From NCBI RefSeq assembly GCF_001650025.1, contig NZ_LVVY01000091.1, positions 1 through 64,000 on the forward strand: DNA of 64,000 nt, written 5' to 3'. Shown piece after piece: positions 44,924 to 54,336 of the stretch (within the stretch, counting starts at the first letter, position 1; every line of letters begins with the position of its first letter). The stretch comes from Devosia elaeis (GTDB lineage: Bacteria > Pseudomonadota > Alphaproteobacteria > Rhizobiales > Devosiaceae). The translations under genes were made by a program, and so were the position numbers. A model generated the notes under the pieces. It worked only from the letters and a program-made list of their open reading frames with translations, was not told the origin of the DNA and did no database searches.

Positions 44924-46213
44924 CTAGACGATGCCGCTCGACCCGGCCGCGATTTCCGGGCGGATTTCGGCGACCTTGGCGCGGTAGCCGGCGGCACGAT
45001 AGGCGGCGAGCGGGTCGATGGCGCCGCCCTGTTCCAGCCGGGCCATGGCCAGAATGGGCTCCACATCGGTGCGGAAGGCCTTGCGCAGTTCGAGCGCTGC
45101 GGCCAGCGCATCATTGGCGTTCTGCGCCGCGACGAGTGAATTCCGATCGACCAGCAGGGCCTGGGCATAGGCTCGCTGCACATCGGCCGCGGAGAGCATC
45201 AGCGACTCGATGGGGTCGGTGACGTTGTGTGACTGGTCGAGCATGTGCGCGGGGTGGAAATCGGCGTCGCGGCTTTCGGCGTCTACCAGCTCGTTGAAGA
45301 CGAGGAAGAGACGGAACGGATCGATGGAGCCGGCGTCGAGATCGTCGTCGCCATATTTGCTGTCATTGAAGTGGAAGCCGCCAAGCTTGCCGAACTGAGC
45401 GAGGCGGGCGACGATCATTTCAATGTTCACATTGGGCGCATGGTGGCCGAGATCGACGAGGCAGAAGGCCTTGTCGCCCAGTTCCTTGGCGATCAGGTAA
45501 TTGGTGCCCCAATCCTGCACGACGGTCGAATAGAAGGCCGGCTCGTACATCTTGTGCTCGGTATAGAGCCGCCAGTCATCGGGCAGGGCGGCGTGGATCG
45601 ATTTCATCGAGTCGAGATAATGCTCGAATTGCGATGTGAAATTGACCTGGCCGGGGAAGTTGGAGCCGTCGCCGATCCAAACGGTGAGGGCCTTGGAGCC
45701 GATGGTTTTGCCGATCTCGATGCATTCCAGATTATGCTCGATCGCCTGGTCGCGGGTGGCCTTGTCATAGGCCGAGAGCGAGCCGAACTTGTAGGACTGG
45801 ATCTGCCCCTTGGCGTCCGAGAAGGTATTGGAATTCATGGCGTCGAAGCCGAGATTGAAACGGCTGGCGGCCTGCTTCAGCCGGTTCGGATCGGCCTTGT
45901 CCCAGGGAATGTGGAGGGAGACGGTACGCGTCGCCCGGGTCAGCTGGGCGATGACGGCGCAATCCTCGATCTTGTCGAAGATGTCGCGCGGCTCGCCCTT
46001 GCCCGGGAAGCGGGCAAAACGGGTGCCGCCGGTGCCGACGCCCCAGGAGGGCACGGCGACGGAGAAATTCGCGACCTTTTCCTTGATGGCGTCGATGGCA
46101 ATGCCGCGTCGGTCGAGGCGTTCGCCGAGGCTGTCATAGTCGTTGCGAAGGTCGGTTGAGAGCCTGGCGTTCTCGGCGGCGATGATGGATGGGTCGATGA
46201 TGTGTTCGGTCAT
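44924..46213 (-). CDS. rhaI: L-rhamnose isomerase (RhaI type)
   Basis: A 429-residue xylose-isomerase-fold enzyme of the RhaI group found in rhizobia and pseudomonads rather than the RhaA of enterics. Blocks are VPSWGVGTGGTRFARFPGKGEPRD, LHIPWDKADPNRLKQAA, WIGDGSNFPGQVNF, YTEHKMYEPAFYSTVVQDWG and LVDLGHHAPNVNIEMIVARL, with acidic and His residues placed for the metal site. It converts L-rhamnose to L-rhamnulose. GGAG is upstream of the ATG at 46213. It follows rhaD in the operon after a repeat. Confidence 0.95.
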   Translation of the reverse strand: MTEHIIDPSIIAAENARLSTDLRNDYDSLGERLDRRGIAIDAIKEKVANFSVAVPSWGVGTGGTRFARFPGKGEPRDIFDKIEDCAVIAQLTRATRTVSLHIPWDKADPNRLKQAASRFNLGFDAMNSNTFSDAKGQIQSYKFGSLSAYDKATRDQAIEHNLECIEIGKTIGSKALTVWIGDGSNFPGQVNFTSQFEHYLDSMKSIHAALPDDWRLYTEHKMYEPAFYSTVVQDWGTNYLIAKELGDKAFCLVDLGHHAPNVNIEMIVARLAQFGKLGGFHFNDSKYGDDDLDAGSIDPFRLFLVFNELVDAESRDADFHPAHMLDQSHNVTDPIESLMLSAADVQRAYAQALLVDRNSLVAAQNANDALAAALELRKAFRTDVEPILAMARLEQGGAIDPLAAYRAAGYRAKVAEIRPEIAAGSSGIV

Positions 46214-46227
46214 TGTTTTCTCCCGAA

Positions 46228-46366
46228 GATACCCCTCACCCGTCTCGGCCTTCGGCCGATCCACCCTCTCCCACAAGGGGCGAGGGGGGGCTCCGCGTTC
46301 GGGGAGGCTAAGTGCCTTCCTTCTCCCCTTGTGGGAGAAGGTGCCCGAAGGGCGGATGAGGGGGCT
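46228..46366. repeat. Paired palindromic repeat between rhaD and rhaI
   Basis: CACCCTCTCCCACAAGGGGC (from 46262) and CCCCTTGTGGGAGAAGGTGC (from 46326) face each other, with CCCCTCACCC and GGATGAGGGG ends. The sequence is nearly the same as the element between cobL and cobM (5737-5880), 40 kb away. Confidence 0.8.
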
Positions 46367-46379
46367 CTTCCCCAATTAA

Positions 46380-48476
46380 TTACCGCGGAAACGACTGGGC
46401 GTTGCCCGCATCGACGTTGAGGATGTTGCCGGTGGACTTGGCCGAAGCGTCCGACGCGAAGAAATAGATGGCCTCGGCGATGTCTTCGGGGAAGACGCTC
46501 CGCTTGAGCATGGAGCGCTCGCGGTACATTTCCTCGAGGCCATCCTTGTCGGTCTTGTAGGTTGAGGCGCGCTGCTCGAGCCATTCGCCGGCCCAGATCT
46601 TGGAGCCGCGCAGCACCGCGTCGGGATTGACGGTGTTGACGCGGATCTGCTCGGCGGCGCCTTCGAGGGCCAGGCAGCGCGCGAGGTGGATTTCGGCGGC
46701 CTTGGCGGTACAATAGGCGGCGGCATTGGGCGAGGCGGCGAGGCCGTTCTTGGAGGCCACGAAGACGACATTGCCGCCGATCTTCTGCTGGCGGAACAGG
46801 CGGAAGGCCTCGCGGGAAACCAGGAAATAGCCCGTGGACAGGATATCCATGTTCTTGTTCCAGAGCTCCAGCGTCGTTTCCTCGATGGGGGCCGAGGATG
46901 CGAGGCCTGCATTGGAGACCAGGATGTCGAGGCCGCCGAATTCCACCACGGCATGGGCGAAGCCGGAAATGACCTGGTCTTCCCTGGTGACGTTGATATT
47001 GACCGGGCGGACGAAATCCTTGCCGAAGGCGGAGCCAAGTTCTTCATTGGCGGCGTCGAGCGCGGCCTGATCGATATCGGCCAGGACGACGCAGGCGCCT
47101 TCGCGCAGCAGGCGGACGGCCGTTGCCTTGCCGATGCCGCCGGCGCCGCCGGTGACGAGGGCGATCTTGCCCGCGAGCGATTTCGGCTTCGGCATGCGCT
47201 GGAGCTTGGCTTCTTCGAGCAGCCAATATTCGATGTCGAAGGCTTCCTGCTCGGGCAGCCCCTGATATTCGGACACGGTCGAAGCGCCGCGCATCACGTT
47301 GATGGCGTTGACATAGAACTCGCCGGAAATGCGGGCGGTAGCCTTGTCCTTGGCGAAGGTGATCATGCCGACGCCGGGGATGAGATAGACCACGGCATTG
47401 GGATCGCGGATGGCGGGCGAATTGTCGTGGCGGCAGCGCTCGTAATAGGCCGCGTAATCGGCGCGGTAATCGGCAATCTGCTGGTCGAGACCGGCAATGA
47501 CGGCATCGACGTCCGGCTTGGCCGGATCGAAGTCGATCACCAGCGGGCGGATCTTGGTGCGCAGGAAATGGTCGGGGCAGGACGTGCCCAGGGCCGCCAG
47601 CGGCCGCAGATCGTTGGAATTGACGAATTCGAGCACGGCGGCGCTGTCATCGAAATGGCCGAGCTTGTGGCTGTCTTCGGAGATGAACCCGCGAATCTTG
47701 GGCATCAGGCGGGCTGCAACGGCGCGGCGTTCCTCGGCGGGCAGGCTATCGACTTTTTTTCCGCCGAAGATCGTCTTGCCCTCGGTCTCCTTCTCGAACC
47801 AGTCCATGGCCTGGTTGATGATGGCGATGGTGGTTTCGTAGCACTCTTTGGGCGTGTCGCCCCAGGTGAAGAGGCCATGGGACTCGAGCACGACGCCCTT
47901 GGCCTCGGGGTTTTCGAGGCAGAATTTTTCCAGCCACAGGCCCAGCTCGAAGCCTGGCTTCTTCCAGGGGAGCCAGCCGATCACATCGCCAAAAATCTGC
48001 CGGGTCAGCTCCTTGGAATTCTTCGAGGCCGCGATGGCGATGATCGCGTCGGGATGCATGTGATCGACATAGGGCCGGTTCACATAGGCATGGAGCGGGG
48101 TATCGATGGAGGAGGCGCGGGGATTGAGATTGAACGTGGCGTGGGGGAGGTAGCCCACCACCTCGTCTTCGAATTCGACGCCGCGATAGAGGCCCTTCAG
48201 CGCCCGCAGCTTGTCCATGTAGAGCGTGGCGAAACCATCGAGCTTGATCGAGGCATTGTCGCCGCCCGAGCCCTTGACCCAGAGAACCTCGACCATTTCG
48301 CCCGTCAGCGGGTCTTGCTGCATGATCTTGGAGGAGGTGTTGCCGCCACCGTAATTGGTGACGCGCTTGTCGCTGCCGAGCAGGTTGGAGCGATAGACGA
48401 GGCGCTCCGGCTCGCTCATAGACGCGGCCTTGGCATCATCCCACAAATTGGCGAGGCGCTTGGGCGCGGTGGACAT
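46380..48476 (-). CDS. rhaD: Bifunctional rhamnulose-1-phosphate aldolase / short-chain dehydrogenase
   Basis: A 698-residue fusion. The N-terminal class II aldolase/adducin domain (about 1-400) has NYGGGNTSSKI, VLWVKGSGGDNASIKLDGFA, YVDHMHPDAIIAIAAS and VLESHGLFTWG, which carry the metal histidines. The C-terminal short-chain dehydrogenase domain starts with IALVTGGAGGIGKATAVRLL and has YCTAKAAEIHLARCLALEGA (Tyr-x3-Lys). It cleaves rhamnulose 1-phosphate to dihydroxyacetone phosphate and lactaldehyde, and the second domain oxidises lactaldehyde. AGGAGG precedes the ATG. Divergent from rhaR. Confidence 0.95.
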   Translation of the reverse strand: MSTAPKRLANLWDDAKAASMSEPERLVYRSNLLGSDKRVTNYGGGNTSSKIMQQDPLTGEMVEVLWVKGSGGDNASIKLDGFATLYMDKLRALKGLYRGVEFEDEVVGYLPHATFNLNPRASSIDTPLHAYVNRPYVDHMHPDAIIAIAASKNSKELTRQIFGDVIGWLPWKKPGFELGLWLEKFCLENPEAKGVVLESHGLFTWGDTPKECYETTIAIINQAMDWFEKETEGKTIFGGKKVDSLPAEERRAVAARLMPKIRGFISEDSHKLGHFDDSAAVLEFVNSNDLRPLAALGTSCPDHFLRTKIRPLVIDFDPAKPDVDAVIAGLDQQIADYRADYAAYYERCRHDNSPAIRDPNAVVYLIPGVGMITFAKDKATARISGEFYVNAINVMRGASTVSEYQGLPEQEAFDIEYWLLEEAKLQRMPKPKSLAGKIALVTGGAGGIGKATAVRLLREGACVVLADIDQAALDAANEELGSAFGKDFVRPVNINVTREDQVISGFAHAVVEFGGLDILVSNAGLASSAPIEETTLELWNKNMDILSTGYFLVSREAFRLFRQQKIGGNVVFVASKNGLAASPNAAAYCTAKAAEIHLARCLALEGAAEQIRVNTVNPDAVLRGSKIWAGEWLEQRASTYKTDKDGLEEMYRERSMLKRSVFPEDIAEAIYFFASDASAKSTGNILNVDAGNAQSFPR

Positions 48477-48636
48477 GGATTTCCTCCTGTAGTTTCGGCG
48501 GTCTCAGGAGCCGTCCCCATCCACGGGCGTCATCCCGGCCGGCGCCGGGTGACTTCGGGTATGGGGACCATTCCTGGCTTTGCCCGCACGCAAGTTCGGT
48601 CCGGACATGGCCATACCACTCCGATAGTGTCAATCA

Positions 48637-48683
48637 GAAACAGTCATGTTTCGTCATTCATGCTCGAATATGACAGAAACATG
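48637..48683. promoter_or_regulatory. Candidate RhaR operator cluster
   Basis: Three copies of GAAACA/TGTTTC lie between rhaD and rhaR: GAAACA (48637-48642), TGTTTC (48647-48652) and GAAACA (48676-48681). The first two form an inverted repeat with a 4-bp centre. The wider arms CATGTTTCGTCAT (48645-48657) and ATGACAGAAACATG (48670-48683) are also complementary apart from one inserted base. A -35-like TTGACA for rhaD is at 48633-48628. DeoR-type regulators often bind GAAA/TTTC repeats. Confidence 0.65.
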
Positions 48684-48745
48684 CGGAATGATGATTGACT
48701 CTGCATGAGTTTGATGGGAACGAATGCAATCAGGGAGGATCGGCC

Positions 48746-49552
48746 TTGCACGAAACGGAACGTCATCGCGTCATATTGGCAGCCGCACAAAGTCGCCCCG
48801 TGGTGACCGTGGCGGAGCTTTGCGACGTGACCAGCTCGTCCGAAGCCACTATTCGTCGGGACATTGCGGCGCTGCATGTGCAGGGCAAGCTGCGGCGGGT
48901 GCGCGGCGGCGCCGAGGCGATCAATCCGCCGGAACAGGGCGGATTGATGGGGCGGCCCTTCTCGGTCAACGAAACGATCAATATCGCGCAAAAGCGGGCA
49001 ATCGCCCGTGCTGCCGCCGAGATGTGCAATGACGGCGAGCCGATCATCATCAATGGCGGCACCACCACCTATCAGATGGTGCATCACCTTCTGGGCAAAC
49101 GGCTGAGCGTCTTCACCAACAGCTTCGCCATCGCCGAATTCCTCATTCACAATTCGCGCAATTCGGTCGTCATTCCCGGCGGTACGATCTATCGCGAGCA
49201 GAACGTCATCCTCTCGCCCTTCGGCGGCGTGGTGGCGAGCCATTTTTACGCCAAGCGCATGTTCATCGGCTGCCAGGGCATCGGCGCCCATGGCCTGATG
49301 GAGGCCGACCCCATGGTCGTGCAATCGGAGCTGGCGCTGATCGGACAGGCAGACGAACTCGTCGTCCTCGCCGATTCATCGAAATTTTCGGGACGCTCCA
49401 GCCTCATTCTCTGCGGGCTGGACCGAATTGCCGCTGTCATCACCGATAGCGGTATCCGCGACGAGGACCGCCAGATGCTGGAAAACGCAGGCGTGCGACT
49501 CATCGTGGCGGATGCGGCCGCTCAGGCCGAGCCAGAAACGAAAACGGCCTGA
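48746..49552 (+). CDS. rhaR: DeoR family regulator of rhamnose genes
   Basis: A 268-residue DeoR-type regulator: winged helix (TERHRVILAAAQSRPVVTVAELCDVTSSSEATIRRDIAALHVQGKLRRVRGGA) and a sugar-phosphate sensor domain (NGGTTTYQMVHHLLGKRLSVFTNSF; CQGIGAHGLMEADPMVVQSE; VVLADSSKF). I chose TTG at 48746 because GGGAGG lies 7 nt upstream; an ATG at 48695 is in frame but has no such site. In rhizobia RhaR of this kind is a repressor of the rha operons. The transporter genes follow. Confidence 0.9.
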   Translation: MHETERHRVILAAAQSRPVVTVAELCDVTSSSEATIRRDIAALHVQGKLRRVRGGAEAINPPEQGGLMGRPFSVNETINIAQKRAIARAAAEMCNDGEPIIINGGTTTYQMVHHLLGKRLSVFTNSFAIAEFLIHNSRNSVVIPGGTIYREQNVILSPFGGVVASHFYAKRMFIGCQGIGAHGLMEADPMVVQSELALIGQADELVVLADSSKFSGRSSLILCGLDRIAAVITDSGIRDEDRQMLENAGVRLIVADAAAQAEPETKTA

Positions 49553-49595
49553 GCATTCAATGACGATAACCAGATCATTCCCGGGAGGAATTCAT

Positions 49596-50582
49596 ATGAA
49601 ACTCTGGACACTGCTTGCTGCAACGGCAACCGCCGCCGTGCTGATGGCCGCGCCGGCCGCCGCCCAGACCCGTATCGCGCTGGTCGTGAAATCGCTCGGC
49701 AACGGCTTTTTCGACGCCGCCGCCAAGGGCGCTGAGGAAGCCGCCGCCGAGCTGGGCGATGTCGAGCTGATCTATACCGGCCCGACCGCGGCCACCGCCG
49801 AAGCGCAGATCGAAGTCGTCAATTCGCTGATCGCCCAGCAGGTGGATGCCATCGCCATCTCCGCCAACGATCCCGACGCCCTGGTGCCGGCCCTGCAGCG
49901 CGCCATGGACCGCGGCATCAAGGTCATCTCCTGGGATTCGGGCGTCGCGCCCGAAGGCCGCCAGATCCACCTCAACCCGTCGGACATCGACCTGATCGGC
50001 GAAACCATCATCAAGCTCGCCGCCGATTACCTGCCCGAAGGGGGTGACGTGGCCATTCTCTCGGCCGCCTCGACCGCGACCAACCAGAATGCCTGGATCG
50101 AGGCCGCCAAGGCCGCGATCCCCGAGAAGTTCCCCAATATCAACCTCGTCGCCACCGTCTATGGCGATGACGATTCGGTGAAATCCACCGAAGAAGCGCG
50201 CGGCCTGATCGCCGCTTACCCCGACCTCAAGGCCATCATCGCCCCGACCACGGTCGGTGTCGTTGCCGCCGCCCAGGTGGTGACCGACCAGAACCTCATC
50301 GGCCAGATCAACGTCACCGGCCTGGCCCTGCCGTCCGAGTTCAAGCAGTTCATCGACAATGGCGCTTCGCAGGCCGTGGCGCTGTGGAACCCGATCGATC
50401 TCGGCTATTCGGCTGTCTACCTCGCCAATGCGCTGGTCGAGGGGCAGGAAGCGGCACCGGGCGCCACCTTCTCCATCGGCAAGGTGGGCGAAGTGACCCT
50501 GGACGACACCAACTCGGCCGCCATGGCCGCGCCGTTCCAGTTCGATAAGACCAATATCGAGGAATTCTCGAAGATTTATTGA
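49596..50582 (+). CDS. rhaS: Rhamnose ABC transporter substrate-binding protein
   Basis: A 328-residue periplasmic binding protein of the ribose type: signal peptide MKLWTLLAATATAAVLMAAPAAAQ; IALVVKSLGNGFFDAAAKGAEEAA; LVPALQRAMDRGIKVISWDSGVAPEGRQIHLNPSD; and AIIAPTTVGVVAAAQVVTD. These stretches match RhaS in rhizobial rhamnose loci. GGGAGGAA precedes the ATG at 49596. It is followed by two strong hairpins before the ATPase gene, as for many highly expressed binding proteins. Confidence 0.94.
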   Translation: MKLWTLLAATATAAVLMAAPAAAQTRIALVVKSLGNGFFDAAAKGAEEAAAELGDVELIYTGPTAATAEAQIEVVNSLIAQQVDAIAISANDPDALVPALQRAMDRGIKVISWDSGVAPEGRQIHLNPSDIDLIGETIIKLAADYLPEGGDVAILSAASTATNQNAWIEAAKAAIPEKFPNINLVATVYGDDDSVKSTEEARGLIAAYPDLKAIIAPTTVGVVAAAQVVTDQNLIGQINVTGLALPSEFKQFIDNGASQAVALWNPIDLGYSAVYLANALVEGQEAAPGATFSIGKVGEVTLDDTNSAAMAAPFQFDKTNIEEFSKIY

Positions 50583-50592
50583 TCTTTCCCAT

Positions 50593-50667
50593 CCCGGCGC
50601 TTCGGCGCCGGGGTAACCCCCACCCCTGTCCCCTCCCCACAAGGGGGGAGGGGACAGGGGTGGGGGT
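50593..50667 (+). promoter_or_regulatory. Two strong intra-operon hairpins between rhaS and rhaT
   Basis: CCCGGCGC (50593-50600), a TTCG tetraloop and GCGCCGGG (50605-50612) form the first hairpin. The second has a perfect 23-bp stem (50616-50638 with 50645-50667; left arm begins ACCCCCACCCCTGTCCCC) and the loop ACAAGG. Neither has a T-tract, so they are more likely to protect the rhaS message or to attenuate downstream expression than to stop it. The second arm is related to the repeats elsewhere in the window. Confidence 0.75.
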
Positions 50668-50685
50668 ATTAACGAGCACAAACCC

Positions 50686-52191
50686 ATGACCGAGCCCATC
50701 CTCACCCTTTCCGGCATATCGAAAAGCTTTCCCGGCGTGCGGGCGCTTAGCGATGTGTCGCTGGAACTCTATCCCGGCGCGGTGACGGCGCTGATCGGCG
50801 AGAATGGCGCGGGCAAGTCGACGCTGGTGAAGACCATGACCGGCATCTACCAGTCCGATAGCGGGGAAATCCGCGTCAATGGCCAGGTGGTGAGCCTGCC
50901 GACGGCCATTTCGGCTTCCCAGGCCGGCATTACCGCCATCCACCAGGAAACGGTCTTGTTCGACGAATTGAGCGTCGCCGAGAACATCTATCTCGGGCAT
51001 GCGCCGCGCAATCGGCTGGGGCTGATCGATTGGGGCACGATGCGGCGCGAGGCGCAGGAAACGCTTGATTCCATGGCGGCAGGCATCGATGCGGGCATGC
51101 CGCTCAAGGAATTGGGCATCGCCAAGAAGCACCTGGTCGCCGTGGCGCGGGCGCTGTCGGTGGATGCGCAGGTCGTCATCATGGACGAGCCGACGGCGGC
51201 CTTGAGCCAGAAGGAAATCGAAGAGCTTTACGTGCTGGTCGACCTGCTCAAGCAGGACGGCAAGGCCATCCTCTTCATCTCGCACAAATTCGACGAAATC
51301 TATCGTATCGCCGACCGCTATACCGTGTTCCGCGACGGGGAAATGGTGGGCAAGGGGTTCATCAAGGATACGCCGCAAGCCGAAATCGTCCGGCTGATGG
51401 TGGGGCGCTCGGTGGACCATATCTTCCCCGCGCGCGAGGCCGCGATCGGCGACGTTGTGCTGGACGTGCAAGGGCTCAGCCATCCCACCGAATTCGACGA
51501 CGTCGCCTTCGCCGTGAAGAAGGGCGAAATCCTGGGCTTTTACGGGCTGGTCGGCGCCGGGCGCTCCGAGGTGATGCAGGCCGTGTTCGGCATGACCAAG
51601 CCTTCGGGCGGCGTCATGGTGCTGGACGGCCGGACCATTGCCCCGCGCTCACCGGCCGATGCGGTGGAAGCGGGCATCGTCTATGTGCCCGAGGAACGTG
51701 GCAAGCAGGGCGTCATCACGGGCGAGCCGATCTTCAAGAATGTCTCGCTGCCGAGCCTCAATAAAACCAGCCGCTCCGGCTTTCTGCGCATGGCCGAGGA
51801 ATTTGCGCTGGCGCGGACCTATACCGAGCGGCTGGACCTGCGCGCCTCCTCGCTGAGCCAGAATGTCTCGACGCTGTCGGGCGGCAACCAGCAGAAGGTG
51901 GTGATCGCCAAATGGCTGGCCACCTTGCCCAAGGTCATCATCCTCGACGAGCCGACCAAGGGTATCGATATCGGCTCCAAGGCAGCCGTGCATGAATTCA
52001 TGGGGGAACTCGTGGCGCAGGGGCTCTCGGTCATCATGGTCTCCTCCGAACTGCCCGAAGTGCTGGGCATGAGCGACCGCATCGTGGTCATGCGCGAAGG
52101 GCTGGTGGTGGACATATTGGACAACAAAGACCTTAAACCCGAGACGCTGGTGCGCCTGGCCGCGGGGATCGTCGAGGACGAGGCGGCATGA
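50686..52191 (+). CDS. rhaT: Rhamnose ABC transporter ATPase (two domains)
   Basis: A 501-residue CUT2-type double ATPase: first domain Walker A GENGAGKSTLVKTM at about 39-52, second-domain GLVGAGRSEVMQAVFG, LSGGNQQKVVIAKWL and VIILDEPTKGIDIGSK. It powers rhamnose uptake with RhaP and RhaQ. The gene name follows the rhizobial scheme, where rhaT is the ATPase; it is unrelated to the enteric RhaT symporter. It overlaps rhaP by 4 nt. Confidence 0.94.
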   Translation: MTEPILTLSGISKSFPGVRALSDVSLELYPGAVTALIGENGAGKSTLVKTMTGIYQSDSGEIRVNGQVVSLPTAISASQAGITAIHQETVLFDELSVAENIYLGHAPRNRLGLIDWGTMRREAQETLDSMAAGIDAGMPLKELGIAKKHLVAVARALSVDAQVVIMDEPTAALSQKEIEELYVLVDLLKQDGKAILFISHKFDEIYRIADRYTVFRDGEMVGKGFIKDTPQAEIVRLMVGRSVDHIFPAREAAIGDVVLDVQGLSHPTEFDDVAFAVKKGEILGFYGLVGAGRSEVMQAVFGMTKPSGGVMVLDGRTIAPRSPADAVEAGIVYVPEERGKQGVITGEPIFKNVSLPSLNKTSRSGFLRMAEEFALARTYTERLDLRASSLSQNVSTLSGGNQQKVVIAKWLATLPKVIILDEPTKGIDIGSKAAVHEFMGELVAQGLSVIMVSSELPEVLGMSDRIVVMREGLVVDILDNKDLKPETLVRLAAGIVEDEAA

Positions 52192-53168
52192 AAAGCGTGC
52201 TGAAAAATCGTGAAATCTGGCTGGCTTTGGCCATCGTGGCGGTGGTCATTCTGGTGACGCTGCGCTTTCCGCGCTTTTCCCAGCCGGGAAACCTGCTGAC
52301 CATCCTCAACGACACCTCCATCCTGATGATGCTGGCTTTGGGGCAGATGGTGGTGATCCTGACGCGCTCGATCGATCTGTCCATGGCCTCCAACCTGGCG
52401 CTGACCGGCATGATCGTCGCCATGGTCAATGCGGCCTTCCCCATGATCCCCATTCCGCTCCTGATCGCCGGCTGCGTTCTGGTCGGCGCGGCTCTGGGCG
52501 GCTTCAACGGCATGCTGGTCTGGAAGCTCGATATTCCGCCTATCGTCGTGACTTTGGGCACGCTCACCATTTTCCGCGGGCTGGTCTTCGTCATTTCCGG
52601 CGGCGCCTGGGTCAATGCGGCGCAGATGAGCCCGGATTTCATTGCCCTGCAGCGCGGCAGCTTTGTCGGCCTGCCGGTCCTGACCTGGTTCGCCATCGTC
52701 GTCGCGGCTCTGTTCTATGTGCTGATGACGCGCACGCCGGCCGGCCGGAGCTTTTACGCCATCGGCGTCAATCCCACGGCCTCGGTCTATACCGGCATCA
52801 ATGTGGGGCGGACCAAATTCCTCGCCTTCGTCATTTCCGGGGCGATTTCCGGGCTTTGCGGCTATCTCTGGATTTCCCGCTACGTCATCGCCTCGGTGGA
52901 AGTGGCCAGCGGCTATGAACTGACCATCATCGCCGCCTGCGTCATCGGCGGCGTCTCCATTGCCGGGGGCATCGGCACGGTGGCAGGCGCATTGCTCGGC
53001 GCGCTGTTCCTCGGCGTCGTCAACAATGCCCTGCCGGTCATCGGCGTCTCGCCTTTCTGGCAGATGGCCATTTCCGGCGCCGCGATCCTGCTGGCCGTGG
53101 TGCTCAATGCGCGCGGCGAGCGGAGCAAGGGCCGGGTGATCCTGAAAAAGGCGGAGGGGGTGGCGTGA
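52188..53168 (+). CDS. rhaP: Rhamnose ABC transporter permease 1
   Basis: A 326-residue CUT2 permease with eight to ten membrane segments: MLALGQMVVILTRSIDLSMASNLALTGM, WKLDIPPIVVTLGTLTIFRGLVFV, RTPAGRSFYAIGVNPTASVYTGINV and IAACVIGGVSIAGGIGTVAG. It pairs with RhaQ in a heterodimeric channel. Its ATG overlaps the rhaT stop. Confidence 0.93.
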   Translation: MKSVLKNREIWLALAIVAVVILVTLRFPRFSQPGNLLTILNDTSILMMLALGQMVVILTRSIDLSMASNLALTGMIVAMVNAAFPMIPIPLLIAGCVLVGAALGGFNGMLVWKLDIPPIVVTLGTLTIFRGLVFVISGGAWVNAAQMSPDFIALQRGSFVGLPVLTWFAIVVAALFYVLMTRTPAGRSFYAIGVNPTASVYTGINVGRTKFLAFVISGAISGLCGYLWISRYVIASVEVASGYELTIIAACVIGGVSIAGGIGTVAGALLGALFLGVVNNALPVIGVSPFWQMAISGAAILLAVVLNARGERSKGRVILKKAEGVA

Positions 53169-53189
53169 TGATAATGGACGCTTTTCTCC

Positions 53190-53306
53190 CCTCCCCCTTG
53201 AGGGAAGGGGCCGGGGGTGGGGGGTCAGACTTCTCCACGAACGCCAGTGCATTTTTCGGCGCCCGAACCCCCACCCTCAATCCCTCCCCTCAAGGGGGAG
53301 GGAAGC
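53190..53306. repeat. Paired palindromic repeat between rhaP and rhaQ
   Basis: CTCCCCCTTGAGGGAAGGGG (from 53193) and CCCTCCCCTCAAGGGGGAGG (from 53282) face each other, with GGGGTGGGGGG and AACCCCCACCC inner tails. The left arm carries one mismatch compared with the members at 17685 and 18793. It lies inside the rha operon. Confidence 0.8.
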
Positions 53307-53334
53307 CTGCCCTGTGGCTCCCGGATTTTTGCCC

Positions 53335-54336
53335 ATGACCGACATGATCACGACTGGCCGCCGTCTGCCCGACCGGCTCGACAATCCGGTGAAATCGGCC
53401 GCCCTGAGCTGGGAGAGCCTGCTCGTGCTGGTGGCGCTGGGCATTTTCATCGCCAACAGCTTCGCCTCGCCCTATTTCCTCAATGCGTGGAGCCTGAGCG
53501 ACCTCACCTTCAATTTTACCGAGAAGGCGCTGATCGCCCTGGCCATGGCGCTGGTGATCATCACCGGTGAAATCGACCTCTCGGTGGCCTCGATCATCGC
53601 GCTGGCCTCGACGCTGATGGGCCTGGCGCTGCAATATGGCGCGGACACGCCCATGCTGGTGGCGGTGGGTGTGGGCGTCGGCATCCTCTGCGGCGCCTTC
53701 AACGGCTTCCTCGTGACCGGGCTCAAGCTGCCCTCCATCGTGGTCACGATCGGCACGATGAGCCTGTTTCGCGGCATTGCCTACATCATCCTGGGCGACC
53801 AGAGCTTCAAAGGCTATCCGGCGAGCTTTTCCTGGTTCGGGCAGGGCTATGTCTGGTGGGTGATTTCCTTCGAACTGGTGCTGTTCCTTGTGGCGGCAGT
53901 GATTTTCTACGTGCTGCTGCACCACACCAATTTCGGCCGCCGGGTCTTCGCCATCGGCAATAATGCGACGGCGGCGCAATTTTCCGGCGTGCGCGTGGAC
54001 CGCATCAAGTTCGTCCTTTTCTGCCTCACCGGGCTGATGAGCGGCATCGCCGCCGTGTTGCTGACGGCCCGGCTGGGCTCGACCCGTCCCTCCATCGCGC
54101 AGGGCTTCGAGCTCGAGGTCATCACCATGGTGGTGCTGGGCGGGGTCTCGATCCTGGGCGGCGCCGGCTCGATCATCGGCGTGGTGCTGGCAGCCTTGAT
54201 CATTGGCCTCGTGACCTTCGGGCTGGGCCTGCTCAACGTGCCGGGCATTGTCATGTCGATCTTTACCGGCACGCTGCTGATCGTGGTCATCGCGCTGCCG
54301 ATCCTGTGGCGCATGTACAAGGAACGCCGGGCATGA
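53335..54336 (+). CDS. rhaQ: Rhamnose ABC transporter permease 2
   Basis: A 333-residue CUT2 permease: [78 protein letters not shown] and [20 protein letters not shown]. The ATG at 53335 is preferred; an in-frame ATG-like start at 53314 lies in the repeat tail. Its end overlaps rhaM by 4 nt. Confidence 0.93.
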   Translation: MTDMITTGRRLPDRLDNPVKSAALSWESLLVLVALGIFIANSFASPYFLNAWSLSDLTFNFTEKALIALAMALVIITGEIDLSVASIIALASTLMGLALQYGADTPMLVAVGVGVGILCGAFNGFLVTGLKLPSIVVTIGTMSLFRGIAYIILGDQSFKGYPASFSWFGQGYVWWVISFELVLFLVAAVIFYVLLHHTNFGRRVFAIGNNATAAQFSGVRVDRIKFVLFCLTGLMSGIAAVLLTARLGSTRPSIAQGFELEVITMVVLGGVSILGGAGSIIGVVLAALIIGLVTFGLGLLNVPGIVMSIFTGTLLIVVIALPILWRMYKERRA

